DNA of 57,283 nt from Rhodospirillales bacterium (GCA_025359905.1 JANYDF010000014.1:1-57283); one strand, 5' to 3'; positions 1 through 8,962 are shown, numbered from the stretch's first letter. Notes: a model not told the origin generated them from the letters alone. Made by a program: numbers and translations.

Positions 1-243
1 GCTTGGCGGCGGCTTCGTTGCCCAGCCGGTGAAAGGCCACGCCCCGGCCGTAGAGCGCAACGGCCATTTTTGGGCTCCGCGCCAGGGCAGCGGTGTAGCC
101 GGCCACCGCGTCCTTCAACCGGTTGAGCTTGAGCCAGACGAACGCGCGGCTATCGAGCGTGTTGGCGTCATTCGGCCGCAACACCAACGACTTGTCGCAG
201 TCCTCCAGCGCCGCTTGCAACTGCCCGACGATCGCGCGATCCG
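1..243 (-). pseudogene. TPR protein, C-terminal part, cut by the window edge
   Basis: On the minus strand this stretch reads as tetratricopeptide repeat sequence (residues such as CDKSL, LRPNDANTL, WLKLNRLKDAVAGY, GRGVAFHRLGNEAAAK), running off the left edge. It is the reverse complement of 387-629 with several scattered base differences, so it is a diverged second copy and not a simple assembly fold-back. In the same frame 232-398 adds another canonical TPR (AYANRGAAYGRKGQYG, DYEQAIRLDPN) but a TGA at 245-247 separates the two parts. TPR units normally mediate protein contacts. Whether any intact gene remains to the left of the window cannot be told. Confidence 0.55.
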
Positions 244-629
244 CTCAACGACCATTCAGGACACCGGCACCATTCGGATCGAGCCGGATCGCCTGCTCGT
301 AATCCTGGATCGCCCGGCCGTATTGCCCCTTGCGCCCGTAGGCGGCGCCCCGGTTGGCGTAGGCCTTTGCCAAATTTGGATCGAGCCGGATCGCGCGATC
401 GTCGGGCAGTTGCAAGCGGCGCTGGAGGGTTGCGACAAGTCGTTGGCGTTGCGGCCGAATGACGCCAACACGCTCGATAACCGTGCGTTCGTCTGGCTCA
501 AGCTCAACCGGCTGAAGGACGCGGTGGCCGGCTACACCGCTGCCCTGGCGCGGAGCCCAAAAATGGCCGTTGCGCTCTACGGCCGGGGCGTGGCCTTTCA
601 CCGGCTGGGCAACGAAGCCGCCGCCAAGC
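1..629. repeat. Large inverted repeat, arms 1-243 and 387-629
   Basis: Position x of the left arm pairs with position 630-x of the right arm without indels for at least 243 bp, up to the left window edge. The inner ends are at 243 and 387 with a 143-bp spacer that carries one further TPR on the minus strand. The arms differ at several positions (for example CTCGATAGCCGC against CTCGATAACCGT on the sense strand), which shows divergence after duplication. Confidence 0.85.
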
Positions 630-706
630 GCGACATCGCGGCGGCGGTGGCCATCGCGCCGGATATCGCCGCCGAGATGCGCGGCTACGGCGTGACCGGG
701 CCATAG
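387..706 (+). pseudogene. TPR protein, 5'-truncated C-terminal fragment
   Basis: The plus strand encodes the last two to three tetratricopeptide units of a protein (LQAALEGCDKSLALRPND, LNRLKDAVAGYTAALARSP, LGNEAAAKRDIAAAVAIAP) and ends at a TAG at 704-706. The frame is open upstream to about position 29, but that upstream part is the antisense of the inverted copy and not TPR coding sequence, so no natural start belongs to this fragment. It has the usual TPR spacing of about 34 residues. I call it a remnant left by an inverted duplication. An intact TPR gene with an unusual N-terminus is possible but less likely. Confidence 0.5.
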
Positions 707-1025
707 CCGCCGCATTGTCCGGCCAGCCGGACGTAGCGGATCGACGACATGGCCTGCTGTGCAGAGCGCGAGAAATTCACACCGCCGCGCAGGCACAACC
801 GTTCAAGGCTCTACCTGTTGCAGAACGCCGGTGCGAATGGCTGCCGTCTTCCGGCATGCGCCGAAACCCCGCCGGCCGCTCCCCATCATCGGTCGCGCCC
901 GAGGGGGGATGCCAGCCGCCCGGGCTTGATCCCCAGCCGGCGCATCACGCTAGCGCGACGATAGCGTCGTTGACGGCGCGCGTCGCGCGGCTTCTCATCG
1001 GCCCCGGTGGCAACGGGGATGACGG
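707..1025. other. Intergenic, 319 bp, no gene seen
   Basis: No convincing coding region. A 6-bp-stem hairpin at 717-732 (GTCCGG, loop CCAG, CCGGAC) just after the TPR stop could act as a weak terminator; it has no T-run. A GGGG run lies a few bases before the ATG at 1026 and probably serves as the Shine-Dalgarno sequence of the next gene. Confidence 0.5.
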
Positions 1026-3440
1026 ATGCGGACGCAGACACGCGCGGTGGTGATCGGTGGCGGCGTGGTGGGGGCCAGTGTGCTCTACCATCTGGCGCGG
1101 ATCGGCTGGACCGACGTGGTGATGGTGGAGAAAAGCGAACTGACCTCTGGCAGCACGTGGCATGCGGCGGGCGGGATGCATACGTTCAATGGCGATGCCA
1201 ATATCTCGCGGCTGCAAAAATACACCATCGACCTGTACCGCGAGATCGAGGAATTGTCGGGCCAGTCCTGCGGGCTGCATCCGAATGGCGGGCTGATCCT
1301 GGCGGCCAATCAGGGCGAACTGGATAGTCTGCGGCTGCTGAATTCGCGGGCCAAGTATCTGGGCATGGCGACGGAAATTATTTCCGTGGCCGAGGCCAAG
1401 CGGATGAACTGCCTGATCGACGAGCCGTATTTCATCGGCGCGCTGTGGCGGGCCGATGGCGGGCATTGCGACCCCTCGGGCGTCACGCAAGCCTATGCCA
1501 AGTCGGCGCGGCTGCTGGGGGCGGAGATCAACCGGTTTACCCGTGTGGTCGAACTCAAGCAGCGGCCCGACAGCAGTTGGGACGTGGTGACCGATCAAGG
1601 CACGATCCACGCTGAGCATGTGATCAATTGCGGCGGGCTGTGGGCGCGTGAGATTGGCCGCATGGTGGGGCTGGAATTGCCGGTGCTGGCGATGGAGCAT
1701 CATTATTTGCTCACCGAGGCAATTCCGGAATTCGAGGGACTGAGCAAGGAAATCGTCAATACCACCGATTACTCCGGCGAGATTTATCTGCGCCAGGAAG
1801 GCCGTGGCGCGCTGCTGGGCACTTATGAGCCGAATTGCGTGGCCTGGGCGCCGGACACCACGCCGCCGGATTTTTCGATGCAATTGCTGCCGGACGATCT
1901 GGAGCGGCTGGCGCCGAGCTTCGAGGTCGGTTTCCGGCATTTCCCGGCCATCGGGCGGGCGGGCATTCGCAAGGCGATCAACGGGCCGTTCACCTTCGCG
2001 CCGGACGGCAACCCGCTGGTGGGGCCGGTGCCGGGCTTGCGCAACTATTGGGCGGCCTGCGCGGTGATGGCCGGGTTCAGCCAGGGCGGCGGCATCGGGC
2101 TGAGCTTGGCGCGCTGGATGGCGGAAGGCGATCCGGGCCAGGACGTGCTGGCGATGGACGTGGCGCGCTATTTCAACTTCGCCACGCCGCGCTTCACCCA
2201 CGCCAAGGTGAAGGAGAACTACACGCGGCGCTTCCGGCTGACCTACCCGAATGAGGAATTGCCCGCCGCCCGGCCGTTCCGCCGCACGCCGGTGTACGAC
2301 AGGCTGGTGGCAGCCGGTGCGGTGATGGGCGCTGCCATCGGGCTGGAAAGTGCCCTGTGGTTCGCGCCGCCCGATGTGGCGCGGATGGAGACGCCGACCT
2401 ACCGGCGCAGCGAAGCCTTTGCGCATGTGCGCGCCGAATGCCACGCGGTGCGGACGGCGGTGGGCATTTACGAAGCCTCCAACTACGGCAAATACGACGT
2501 GACCGGGCGCGGCGCGCGGGCGTGGCTGGACCGGGTGTTCGCCTGCCGCATTCCGCGTGCCGGGCGGATGGCGTTGGCCCCGATGCTGAATGCCGCCGGG
2601 CGGATCGTCGGCGACCTGTCGATTGCCGCCCTGGCCGATGACCGCTTTTTGATCGTCGGCAGCGGCTTTGCCGAGGCGTTCCATATGCGCTGGTTCGCCG
2701 ATAGCCGCCCGCCGGATGACGTGTTCGTTCGCGCGGCGTCGGCCACGCTGAACGGATTTTCGGTGGCCGGGCCGAACGCGCGCACGTTGTTGCAACGGCT
2801 GACCCGCACCGACTTGTCGCCGCACGCGTTCCGCTTTTTCGATGTACGGGAAACTGCCGTTGGCATGTCGCCCGCCATCCTGTCGCGCAGCGGCTTTACC
2901 GGCGAGCTTGGCTACGAGATTTGGGTGACGCCGGATTATCTGCTGCAATTGCACGACGATCTGCTTGAAGCCGGGGCCGGTCTCGGCTTGGTGCATTTCG
3001 GCGGGCGGGCGCTGAGTTCGCTGCGGCTGGAAAAGGGTTACGGCAGTTTCCAGAAGGATTTCCGCCCGGACTACACGGCGGGCGAAACCGGATTGGATAA
3101 GTTCGTCGATTTCAACAAGCCCGGCTTCATGGGGCGCGATGCCGTGCTGGCCGAGCGTGAGGCGGGCCCCAAGCGGCGCTTCGTGATCTTCGAGGTCGAT
3201 GCCGATGACGCCGACGTGGTGGGGTATGAGTCGGTGCTGCTGGACCGCAAGCCGGTGGGCTACATCACGTCAGGCGCGTATGGCCACTGGGTCGGCAAAA
3301 GTCTTGCTGCTGGCTACATCCCCGTCGCATTGGCGCAGGACGGCGCCGCGTTTCGCATCGATATATTGGGCCGCGACTGCCGCGCCGTGCTGCGGTGTGC
3401 GCCGCTGCACGACCCGGCGGGCACAAGGCTGCGCGGATGA
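1026..3440 (+). CDS. FAD-dependent dimethylglycine/sarcosine dehydrogenase-like protein
   Basis: This 804-residue protein has the two-part layout of dimethylglycine and sarcosine dehydrogenases: an N-terminal DAO-type FAD domain (about 1-380) with the dinucleotide motif VVIGGGVVGAS, and a C-terminal GcvT-like folate-binding half (about 430-800). The motif GSTWHAAGG contains His46, the position that binds FAD covalently in this family. Such enzymes oxidatively remove N-methyl groups and pass the one-carbon unit to tetrahydrofolate. The gene starts a forward cassette: its TGA overlaps the ATG of the MttB-like gene and a PhnD-like gene follows. The true amine substrate is not readable from sequence; a methylated ring amine or betaine would fit the region. 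Confidence 0.85.
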   Translation: MRTQTRAVVIGGGVVGASVLYHLARIGWTDVVMVEKSELTSGSTWHAAGGMHTFNGDANISRLQKYTIDLYREIEELSGQSCGLHPNGGLILAANQGELDSLRLLNSRAKYLGMATEIISVAEAKRMNCLIDEPYFIGALWRADGGHCDPSGVTQAYAKSARLLGAEINRFTRVVELKQRPDSSWDVVTDQGTIHAEHVINCGGLWAREIGRMVGLELPVLAMEHHYLLTEAIPEFEGLSKEIVNTTDYSGEIYLRQEGRGALLGTYEPNCVAWAPDTTPPDFSMQLLPDDLERLAPSFEVGFRHFPAIGRAGIRKAINGPFTFAPDGNPLVGPVPGLRNYWAACAVMAGFSQGGGIGLSLARWMAEGDPGQDVLAMDVARYFNFATPRFTHAKVKENYTRRFRLTYPNEELPAARPFRRTPVYDRLVAAGAVMGAAIGLESALWFAPPDVARMETPTYRRSEAFAHVRAECHAVRTAVGIYEASNYGKYDVTGRGARAWLDRVFACRIPRAGRMALAPMLNAAGRIVGDLSIAALADDRFLIVGSGFAEAFHMRWFADSRPPDDVFVRAASATLNGFSVAGPNARTLLQRLTRTDLSPHAFRFFDVRETAVGMSPAILSRSGFTGELGYEIWVTPDYLLQLHDDLLEAGAGLGLVHFGGRALSSLRLEKGYGSFQKDFRPDYTAGETGLDKFVDFNKPGFMGRDAVLAEREAGPKRRFVIFEVDADDADVVGYESVLLDRKPVGYITSGAYGHWVGKSLAAGYIPVALAQDGAAFRIDILGRDCRAVLRCAPLHDPAGTRLRG

Positions 3441-4957
3441 GCGGCACGCGGCGGCGGGCGCGCAGCCATGCGGCGCGCAGCACCGCGTTCGCGCTGCCGC
3501 CCCGGCTGCCGCGCCTGGAAAATCCGTTTCCGCCGGTCGAGATGTTCGCCGCACAGGACGTGGCGCGCATTGTCGATGCCGCCTATCGCATTCTGGAACG
3601 CGGCGGCGTTGAAATTCTCAGCCCGGTCGCGCGGACGATCTATCGTGACGCTGGCTGCGAGGTTGATGAGGCGGCCGGTTTGGTGAAGCTGCCGCGCGCG
3701 GTGGTGCAAGCCGCTTGCGCCAGCGCGCCGGAACGGTTCGTGCTGTATGCGCGCAACCCGGAACGCGATCTGCATGTCGGCGGCAACGTGGTGAATTTCG
3801 GCCCGGTGAACGGCGCGCCGAATGTGACCGATCTGGAGCGTGGCCGCCGCTATGGCGACATCGCGGCGTTTCAGGACATCCTGAAGATCACGCATGCGCT
3901 GGGCGTGCTGCACTGGCAGGGCGGCGTGGTGGTGGAGCCCGTCGACCTGCCGGTGGCGACGCGGCATCTGGACATGTACCAGGCGCACATTGAGTGCTCG
4001 GACATTGTTTGGGCGGCGCGCGGCGTCGGCGGCGTGCAGGCACGCGACGCCATCGCGCTGTGCGCCGTCGAGCACGGCATTTCCGAAGCCGCACTGGCCG
4101 CGCGGCCAAGTTTGCTGACCGTGACTAACGTCAATTCGCCGCGCCGGGTGGACGGTGAGATCCTCGACGGCATCATGGCGATGGCGGCGGCGGGCCAGTG
4201 TGTGTGCGTGACGCCGTTTACGTTGATGGGTGCTATGGCCCCAGTGACGCTGCCCGGCGCGCTGGCGCAGCAGACCGCCGAGGCGCTGGCGATTGTGGTG
4301 CTGGTGCAGTTGATCCGCCCCGGCTGTCCCTCGGTGATTGGCGGCTTTACCTCCAACGTCGATATGCGCACCGGATCGCCCGCCTTCGGCACGCCGGAAT
4401 ATGTGCTGGCCACGTTGGGCGGGGCGCAAATTGCCCGGCATTTGCGGATTCCGTTCCGCTCCAGCGCGGTCAACGCCGCGCCGTGCGCCGACGCGCAGGC
4501 GGTGTGGGAAACCTCGTTCTCGCTGTGGGCCTCGGTGATGAGTCATAGCCATCTGATCAACCACGCGGCGGGCTGGATCGAGGGCGGGCTGTCGGCGTCG
4601 CTGGAGAAGATTGTCATCGACGCGGAGATGCTGCGCGGCTGGGCCGATATCCTGGCCAAGCGCAGCTTCACCGATGACGATCTGGCGGTGGAGGCGATTT
4701 GCGCGGTGCCGCCGGGCGGGCATTTCTTCGGCTCGCCGCACACCATCGCGCGCTATGAGCATGCATTCTGGCGGCCGATCCTGTCGGACTGGTCGAATTT
4801 CGAGAACTGGCGCGATGCGGGCGGCAAGACCGCGACCGAGCGCGCCACCGGCGTGTGGCAAAAGGCGCTGGCCGCCTACGAACCGCCGCCGCTGGATGCG
4901 GGCGTGCGCGCGGCAGTGGCGGACTATGTGGCGGGCCGCAAGGCGGCGCTGGCGTGA
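3437..4957 (+). CDS. Trimethylamine methyltransferase (MttB) family protein, non-pyrrolysine
   Basis: The 506-residue product resembles the COG5598/MttB superfamily, with GGFTSNVDMRTGSPAFGTPEY and AAGWIEGGLSASLEK in the region that forms the barrel. The classical MttB uses pyrrolysine at an in-frame TAG; this frame is continuously open without one, so it belongs with the non-pyrrolysine members, of which MtgB demethylates glycine betaine. The ATG at 3437 overlaps the preceding stop (ATGA), which fixes the start although the frame is open from 3395. No corrinoid protein or reactivase gene lies in the window, so the methyl acceptor is open. The pairing with a dimethylglycine-dehydrogenase-like gene suggests a role in demethylating a quaternary or tertiary amine. 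Confidence 0.82.
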   Translation: MSGTRRRARSHAARSTAFALPPRLPRLENPFPPVEMFAAQDVARIVDAAYRILERGGVEILSPVARTIYRDAGCEVDEAAGLVKLPRAVVQAACASAPERFVLYARNPERDLHVGGNVVNFGPVNGAPNVTDLERGRRYGDIAAFQDILKITHALGVLHWQGGVVVEPVDLPVATRHLDMYQAHIECSDIVWAARGVGGVQARDAIALCAVEHGISEAALAARPSLLTVTNVNSPRRVDGEILDGIMAMAAAGQCVCVTPFTLMGAMAPVTLPGALAQQTAEALAIVVLVQLIRPGCPSVIGGFTSNVDMRTGSPAFGTPEYVLATLGGAQIARHLRIPFRSSAVNAAPCADAQAVWETSFSLWASVMSHSHLINHAAGWIEGGLSASLEKIVIDAEMLRGWADILAKRSFTDDDLAVEAICAVPPGGHFFGSPHTIARYEHAFWRPILSDWSNFENWRDAGGKTATERATGVWQKALAAYEPPPLDAGVRAAVADYVAGRKAALA

Positions 4958-5766
4958 GTTTCATCGCCAACGCGCGGATGTATGCCGTCACGCCCGAGGC
5001 CGAGGCGGCGTGGCGTGGGTTGCTGCAACAGGTGTGCGCCGAGGCGGAGGTGGCGCTGGAGTATGTGCCCTACCCTGCCCCGCTGCCGCTGGAAGATTTG
5101 TGGCGGCGGGCGGATGTGGGCTGCGTGCAGATGTGCGGCTTTCCGATTGCCACCGGCATTGCCGAGGTGCAGCCAATTGCGGCCCCCATCCCGCGCGCCG
5201 GGTGGGCCGGTGGGCGCGCGGTGTATTGCAGCGACCTGATCGTGCGGCGCGACGCGCCGTATCGCACGTTGGCAGATACGTTCAGCGGCAGGCTGGGCTG
5301 GACGGTGGCGCACTCGCATTCCGGGTTCAATGCGCTGCGGCATCACCTGCTGGCGCACCGCACGCCGCAGCGCCAGTTGCTGTACGGCCAGGTGCGCGGC
5401 AATCTGGTGACGGCGCGGCGCATTCTGGACAGCGTGCTAGACGGCAGCATCGATATCGGGCCGCTCGACGGCTACTGGCACATGCTGATCCGGCATTATC
5501 GCCCGGATATCACCGAGGGCGTGCGCGTGCTGGAGTCGACCGCAACCGCGCCGATGCCCGCGTTCGTCGCCGCCCCCGCGCTGCCCGCCGAGGCGGTGGC
5601 GCGGTTGCGCGCGGCGTTCGTGGCGGCGGCGGCGCGGCCGTGGTTCGCGCCGTTTGGCGATGCGTTGCTGATCGACGGGTTCGCCGCCGCCGATCTGGCG
5701 AGCTTCGCGCCAACGCTGGCGTGGGATACCGAGGCGCTGGCGGCGGGATATAAACTGCCCGGCTGA
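4954..5766 (+). CDS. PhnD-like periplasmic-binding-fold protein
   Basis: A 270-residue protein of the phosphate/phosphonate/ABC substrate-binding fold (PhnD-like): GCVQMCGFPIATG, then a conserved stretch with SGFNALRHHLL and LDSVLDGSIDIGPLDGYW, typical of that fold. The GTG at 4954 overlaps the previous TGA; an ATG at 4978 is an alternative. I see no convincing signal peptide, so it may be cytoplasmic or a ligand sensor instead of a transporter subunit, and no permease or ATPase follows. It ends seven bases before the convergent minus-strand block. It is inferred to serve the methyl-amine cassette. Confidence 0.7.
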   Translation: MSFIANARMYAVTPEAEAAWRGLLQQVCAEAEVALEYVPYPAPLPLEDLWRRADVGCVQMCGFPIATGIAEVQPIAAPIPRAGWAGGRAVYCSDLIVRRDAPYRTLADTFSGRLGWTVAHSHSGFNALRHHLLAHRTPQRQLLYGQVRGNLVTARRILDSVLDGSIDIGPLDGYWHMLIRHYRPDITEGVRVLESTATAPMPAFVAAPALPAEAVARLRAAFVAAAARPWFAPFGDALLIDGFAAADLASFAPTLAWDTEALAAGYKLPG

Positions 5767-5773
5767 GCAGCTT

Positions 5774-6370
5774 CTATCCGTTATCGACCCCAAATGACCG
5801 GCGCAGCCGCGTTTTGACGAACGCGCCGTCGCGCGTCGGCAACACTTTCAGCGCGTGGCTCGGCGCGATGCGCGCCACTGCCAGCGCGGGGGCGTTGCCA
5901 ATCCGGTGCACCCGCGCGCTGAAGCCGTCCAGATCCGGCATCGCATCGGCGGTGATCGCGTCGGTGATGCCGCACGCCCCGGCCACCGCCATCAGGTCGG
6001 TGCCCATCGCTGTATGGGTGTGCTGCGCGCCGGTTTCTTCGTACAGTCCGTTGTCCAACACCAGAATACTGAGGTTGCGCGGCTGTTGCGCGCCGATGGT
6101 GGCAAGCGCCCCGAGGCCCATCAGCATTTCGCCGTCGCCGGTTATCACGAGAACCGGCACGTCAGGCTGCGCCAAGGCGAGGCCAAGGCCGATCATCGCG
6201 GCGCCGCCCATCGCGCCCCACAAGTAGAAATTGCGGTCATGATCGCCTGCGGCGGCAACATCGTAAGTCGGGGCGCCCAGCCCGGCGACAACGGCAAGGC
6301 CTTGGCGGCCCGCCAACAAGCGGGCCACCACGGCGCGGCGGTCGAGCGTGCGCGACAATATTCCGCTCAT
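5774..6370 (-). CDS. TPP-dependent decarboxylase, beta (C-terminal) subunit
   Basis: This 198-residue protein carries the thiamine pyrophosphate and magnesium-binding motif GDGEMLMGLG...LVLDN, the mark of the PP domain of TPP enzymes. Length and layout match the beta subunit of split decarboxylases such as sulfopyruvate decarboxylase ComE or the phosphonopyruvate decarboxylase family. The ATG at 6370 overlaps the TGA of the alpha subunit gene, so the two are translationally coupled. It is the last gene of the minus-strand block. In this context it probably decarboxylates a 2-oxo acid made by ring opening. The substrate is unknown. Confidence 0.8.
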   Translation of the reverse strand: MSGILSRTLDRRAVVARLLAGRQGLAVVAGLGAPTYDVAAAGDHDRNFYLWGAMGGAAMIGLGLALAQPDVPVLVITGDGEMLMGLGALATIGAQQPRNLSILVLDNGLYEETGAQHTHTAMGTDLMAVAGACGITDAITADAMPDLDGFSARVHRIGNAPALAVARIAPSHALKVLPTRDGAFVKTRLRRSFGVDNG

Positions 6371-6876
6371 TCGGCGAATACCTTGGCGCCGACCAGACGC
6401 TGCGACAGCAACACCGTCATGGCGCTGCCGCCGAGAAACGCCATGCGCCCAGCCGCGCGCACCACGTCGCCGACTTCTTCCGGCGCGGTGGCGCGAAGTA
6501 TATGCACGTCCATCAAGCGCAATGCGCCCTCGGTTGCGGTGCCCATCGGCACCTGCCACGGATTGAACTCGCCATACTCGCCGCGCATTGTCACGAGCGC
6601 CAGCAACGGAAATTGGCAGGTACGGATCAGCGACAGCATGTTGATGCAGTTGCCCACGCCGCTGGATTGCATCAGCAGCACGCCGCGCTGGCCGCCGAGC
6701 CACGTGCCAGCCAGCATGGCAACGCCCTCCTGCTCGGTCGTCAGCGGGACCGCGTGGATGTCGGGGTCCTCATTGACCAAGCGGATCAACTGGGCGTGCC
6801 CGCCATCCGGCACATAAGCGACTTGCCGCACATCGAGCGACTTCAGCACTGTGTAGATTTGCTCAGGCCAGGACAT
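6367..6876 (-). CDS. TPP-dependent decarboxylase, alpha (N-terminal) subunit
   Basis: The 169-residue product is the pyrimidine-binding half of a split TPP enzyme: VRQVAYVPDGGHAQLIRL near the start, the conserved glutamate in PLTTEQEGVAMLAG and the segment GVLLMQSSGVGNCINML. Together with the downstream beta subunit it makes the equivalent of one sulfopyruvate/phosphonopyruvate decarboxylase. The start at 6876 shares one base with the stop of the biotin-carrier gene (TGATG), which indicates tight coupling in the operon. Confidence 0.8.
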   Translation of the reverse strand: MSWPEQIYTVLKSLDVRQVAYVPDGGHAQLIRLVNEDPDIHAVPLTTEQEGVAMLAGTWLGGQRGVLLMQSSGVGNCINMLSLIRTCQFPLLALVTMRGEYGEFNPWQVPMGTATEGALRLMDVHILRATAPEEVGDVVRAAGRMAFLGGSAMTVLLSQRLVGAKVFAE

Positions 6877-7094
6877 CAGCGGATCTCGACAACCAAATCT
6901 TCCGCGTCCAGCCCCTCGGCGCCCTCGGCAACGTGTACCGCGGTGACCGTGCCATCGACCGGGGCTTCGTGCGCCACTTCCATCTTCATCACTTCCATGA
7001 TGAACAGCGTGTCGCCCGTCCTCACCGCATCGCCCGGCTTGACCAGCACTTTCCACATATTGCCCGCCGTCTGCGTGCGTACCTCGGTTGCCAT
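6876..7094 (-). CDS. Stand-alone biotin carboxyl carrier protein
   Basis: A 72-residue biotinyl domain, nearly the minimum size for the fold. The biotinylation motif reads EVMKME, a variant of EAMKM, with the target lysine near residue 37, and the flanking LVKPGDAVRTGDTL and APVDGTVTAVHVAEG form the two sheet halves. A GGAG sequence precedes the ATG at 7094. Its carboxylase partner is the biotin carboxylase three genes upstream, and its acceptor module is most likely PxpB/PxpC next to it, as in biotin-dependent urea amidolyase. It is not the acetyl-CoA carboxylase AccB, which has a longer linker. Confidence 0.88.
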   Translation of the reverse strand: MATEVRTQTAGNMWKVLVKPGDAVRTGDTLFIMEVMKMEVAHEAPVDGTVTAVHVAEGAEGLDAEDLVVEIR

Positions 7095-7106
7095 GATCGC
7101 GATCTC

Positions 7107-8075
7107 CTAGATGATCGAAGATTCGGAGCAGGTGGCCTTCATCGCACGGGCCATCGCCTGCGCTTCGGACACGCTGATCTGCTTGAAGTTGTAAATCTCA
7201 CCCGGCTTGGATTGGCCGAGCTTCCAGAACGCTGCCGAAGGAACCGTGTACGGGTTGATGAACCCGCCCATACTCGGCCCATCGTTGACCAGAATGATCG
7301 GCGTCTGCCCGGCGAGGTTGATCGCACCCAGCGGGTAGCCGTGATCGATGATGTTCGACGGCAGGCTGCCGTGTTCCGGCGGCTTGTTGGTGGCTTTCGG
7401 CGCGAAGGTCCATTGCGGACCGTCCAGCCGGAAGCCGGTGCGGTTGGATTTAGACGACAGCTTCCAGTCCGCCGACAGAAAGCGCAACTGCCCTTCCTCG
7501 TCGATCCAGTCGTCGTTCGGCCCGGCGCAGACTTCGATGTCCCAGCGCTTATCGGTGCGGATCGGCGGACGGGCGCTTTGCTTCACGGTGCGCCCAGCCA
7601 TGCCAGTGCCAGCCGCCACCGGCACGATGTGCCCGGCCTTCAACGCGCTGCCATTCATGCCGCCGACGCCCGCCTGATGAAAGGTGGAGCGCGAACCGAG
7701 CCACGGATCGGTGGCAATGCCGCCGGCAATGGCGATGTAGCAGCGCGTACCGGCACGGGCGGGGCCCATTTCCAGCACTTGCCCGGCACTGACGGCGACA
7801 GACTGCCACAGCGGCACCGGCTTGCCATCCAACTTGGCCGCCATATCCGCACCCGTGAGCGCGATGACGGTGTTGCGGTTGAATTTCAGCGTGGGGCCCA
7901 TGTATTGGCATTCCAGCCCGGCATCGCCCGGCTGATTGCCCACCAGCACGTTGGCCAGCCGGAAAGACCACGAATCCATCGGTCCCGACGGCGGGAATCC
8001 CTGGTTCCAGAAACCGATCCGGCCGGGATAATCCTGCACCGAGGTTTCCAGCCCGGGCTTCAGCACTTCCAGCAT
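7107..8075 (-). CDS. pxpC: PxpC/KipA-type carboxyltransferase subunit
   Basis: A 322-residue member of the KipA/urea-amidolyase C-terminal family, opening with LEVLKPGLETSVQDYPGRIG and GFPPSGPMDSWSFRLAN, both strongly conserved there. In Escherichia coli and Bacillus, PxpA, PxpB and PxpC form ATP-dependent 5-oxoprolinase; in urea amidolyase the same fold carries the biotin-dependent carboxyltransferase site. A GGGAGG sequence precedes the ATG. Since a biotin carrier follows directly and a biotin carboxylase is in the same operon, a biotin-dependent carboxylation of a cyclic amide is plausible. The substrate could be 5-oxoproline or another lactam. Confidence 0.85.
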   Translation of the reverse strand: MLEVLKPGLETSVQDYPGRIGFWNQGFPPSGPMDSWSFRLANVLVGNQPGDAGLECQYMGPTLKFNRNTVIALTGADMAAKLDGKPVPLWQSVAVSAGQVLEMGPARAGTRCYIAIAGGIATDPWLGSRSTFHQAGVGGMNGSALKAGHIVPVAAGTGMAGRTVKQSARPPIRTDKRWDIEVCAGPNDDWIDEEGQLRFLSADWKLSSKSNRTGFRLDGPQWTFAPKATNKPPEHGSLPSNIIDHGYPLGAINLAGQTPIILVNDGPSMGGFINPYTVPSAAFWKLGQSKPGEIYNFKQISVSEAQAMARAMKATCSESSII

Positions 8076-8089
8076 GTCAGGCCTCCCCC

Positions 8090-8962
8090 CTAAAACCGCT
8101 TGGTGCGATCGAGCCCCGCGACCCAGGATTTATACTGGGCCACGGAGAATTTTTGATAGCCGACGACGTTGTATTCGTAGCTGCCATCGGCGACTTGCCG
8201 TTCGACATCTTCGAACTCGGCCACCGACACCGGCACGAACTTCACCCGGTCGCCTGGGCGGAACAGACAAATACTGTCCTCGAACGCCGAAGAGCGGCGC
8301 TTGGGGTCCCAGATCGGCACCGGGATGCGGGCGAAAATCTGGTAGCCGCCGGGCGTCGCCACCGGGTAGATCGCGGTCGAAGCGCCGCCCATGCCCACGG
8401 TGCCTTGCGGCGTCCACGTGCGCGGCGGGTTGTATTTCGGCGCGGTGATCACGCAGCGCGGATCGAGCGCCATCATGAACGGCAGGCCGGGCCAGAAGCC
8501 AAGCGAGGCCACCCAGTATTCGGTGCCGGAATGCACCCGGACCAATTGCTCGGGACCAGACAAGCCGTTCAGCCGTGCGACAAACGCCGCGTCGTATTCT
8601 TTCTCCGGGTTGATCTTGGCGGTGTAGTCGTCAATCGCCGCCTTCGTCCACGGATCGAGATACGCGGTCGGGAAATAAAACAACCGGCTGGGCAGTTCGA
8701 TGTTGTCCGACGGGCCGAGTGTTGCGATCAGCCGCCCCATTTCGCGCTTGAGATCGTCGTACGAGATCTCCTCCGGCTCGTAATGGATCAGCATCGAGGC
8801 GAAGCACGGCGCGGTTTCCACCACGCCCTTCACATGATTGGCCACGATGGCGCTGGCGAGACCCTGGGCGAGAAAGTTCAGCTCCAGGTTCATCTCGTTG
8901 CCGAACTCGATCAGCATATAGCGGTCGCCGCCGGGCATATAGCGCGGTTCGTCGTAGATCAT
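8090..8962 (-). CDS. pxpB: PxpB/KipI-type subunit
   Basis: The 290-residue product belongs to the KipI/PxpB family: GDRYMLIEFGNEMNLELN at the N-terminus, a central ETAPCFASMLIHYEP, and the signature GFWPGLPFMMALDP followed by GGASTAIYPVATPGGYQIFARIP cut short here. It is about 50 residues longer than Bacillus KipI. It is expected to pair with PxpC to form the active heteromer. Gene order in the operon is biotin carboxylase, pxpB, pxpC, biotin carrier, without overlaps but with short gaps. Confidence 0.85.
   Translation of the reverse strand: MIYDEPRYMPGGDRYMLIEFGNEMNLELNFLAQGLASAIVANHVKGVVETAPCFASMLIHYEPEEISYDDLKREMGRLIATLGPSDNIELPSRLFYFPTAYLDPWTKAAIDDYTAKINPEKEYDAAFVARLNGLSGPEQLVRVHSGTEYWVASLGFWPGLPFMMALDPRCVITAPKYNPPRTWTPQGTVGMGGASTAIYPVATPGGYQIFARIPVPIWDPKRRSSAFEDSICLFRPGDRVKFVPVSVAEFEDVERQVADGSYEYNVVGYQKFSVAQYKSWVAGLDRTKRF

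Noticed and set aside
945-2996. A 683-codon open frame antisense to the dehydrogenase
   Set aside because: Same reason: shadow of a gene with recognised FAD and folate domains.
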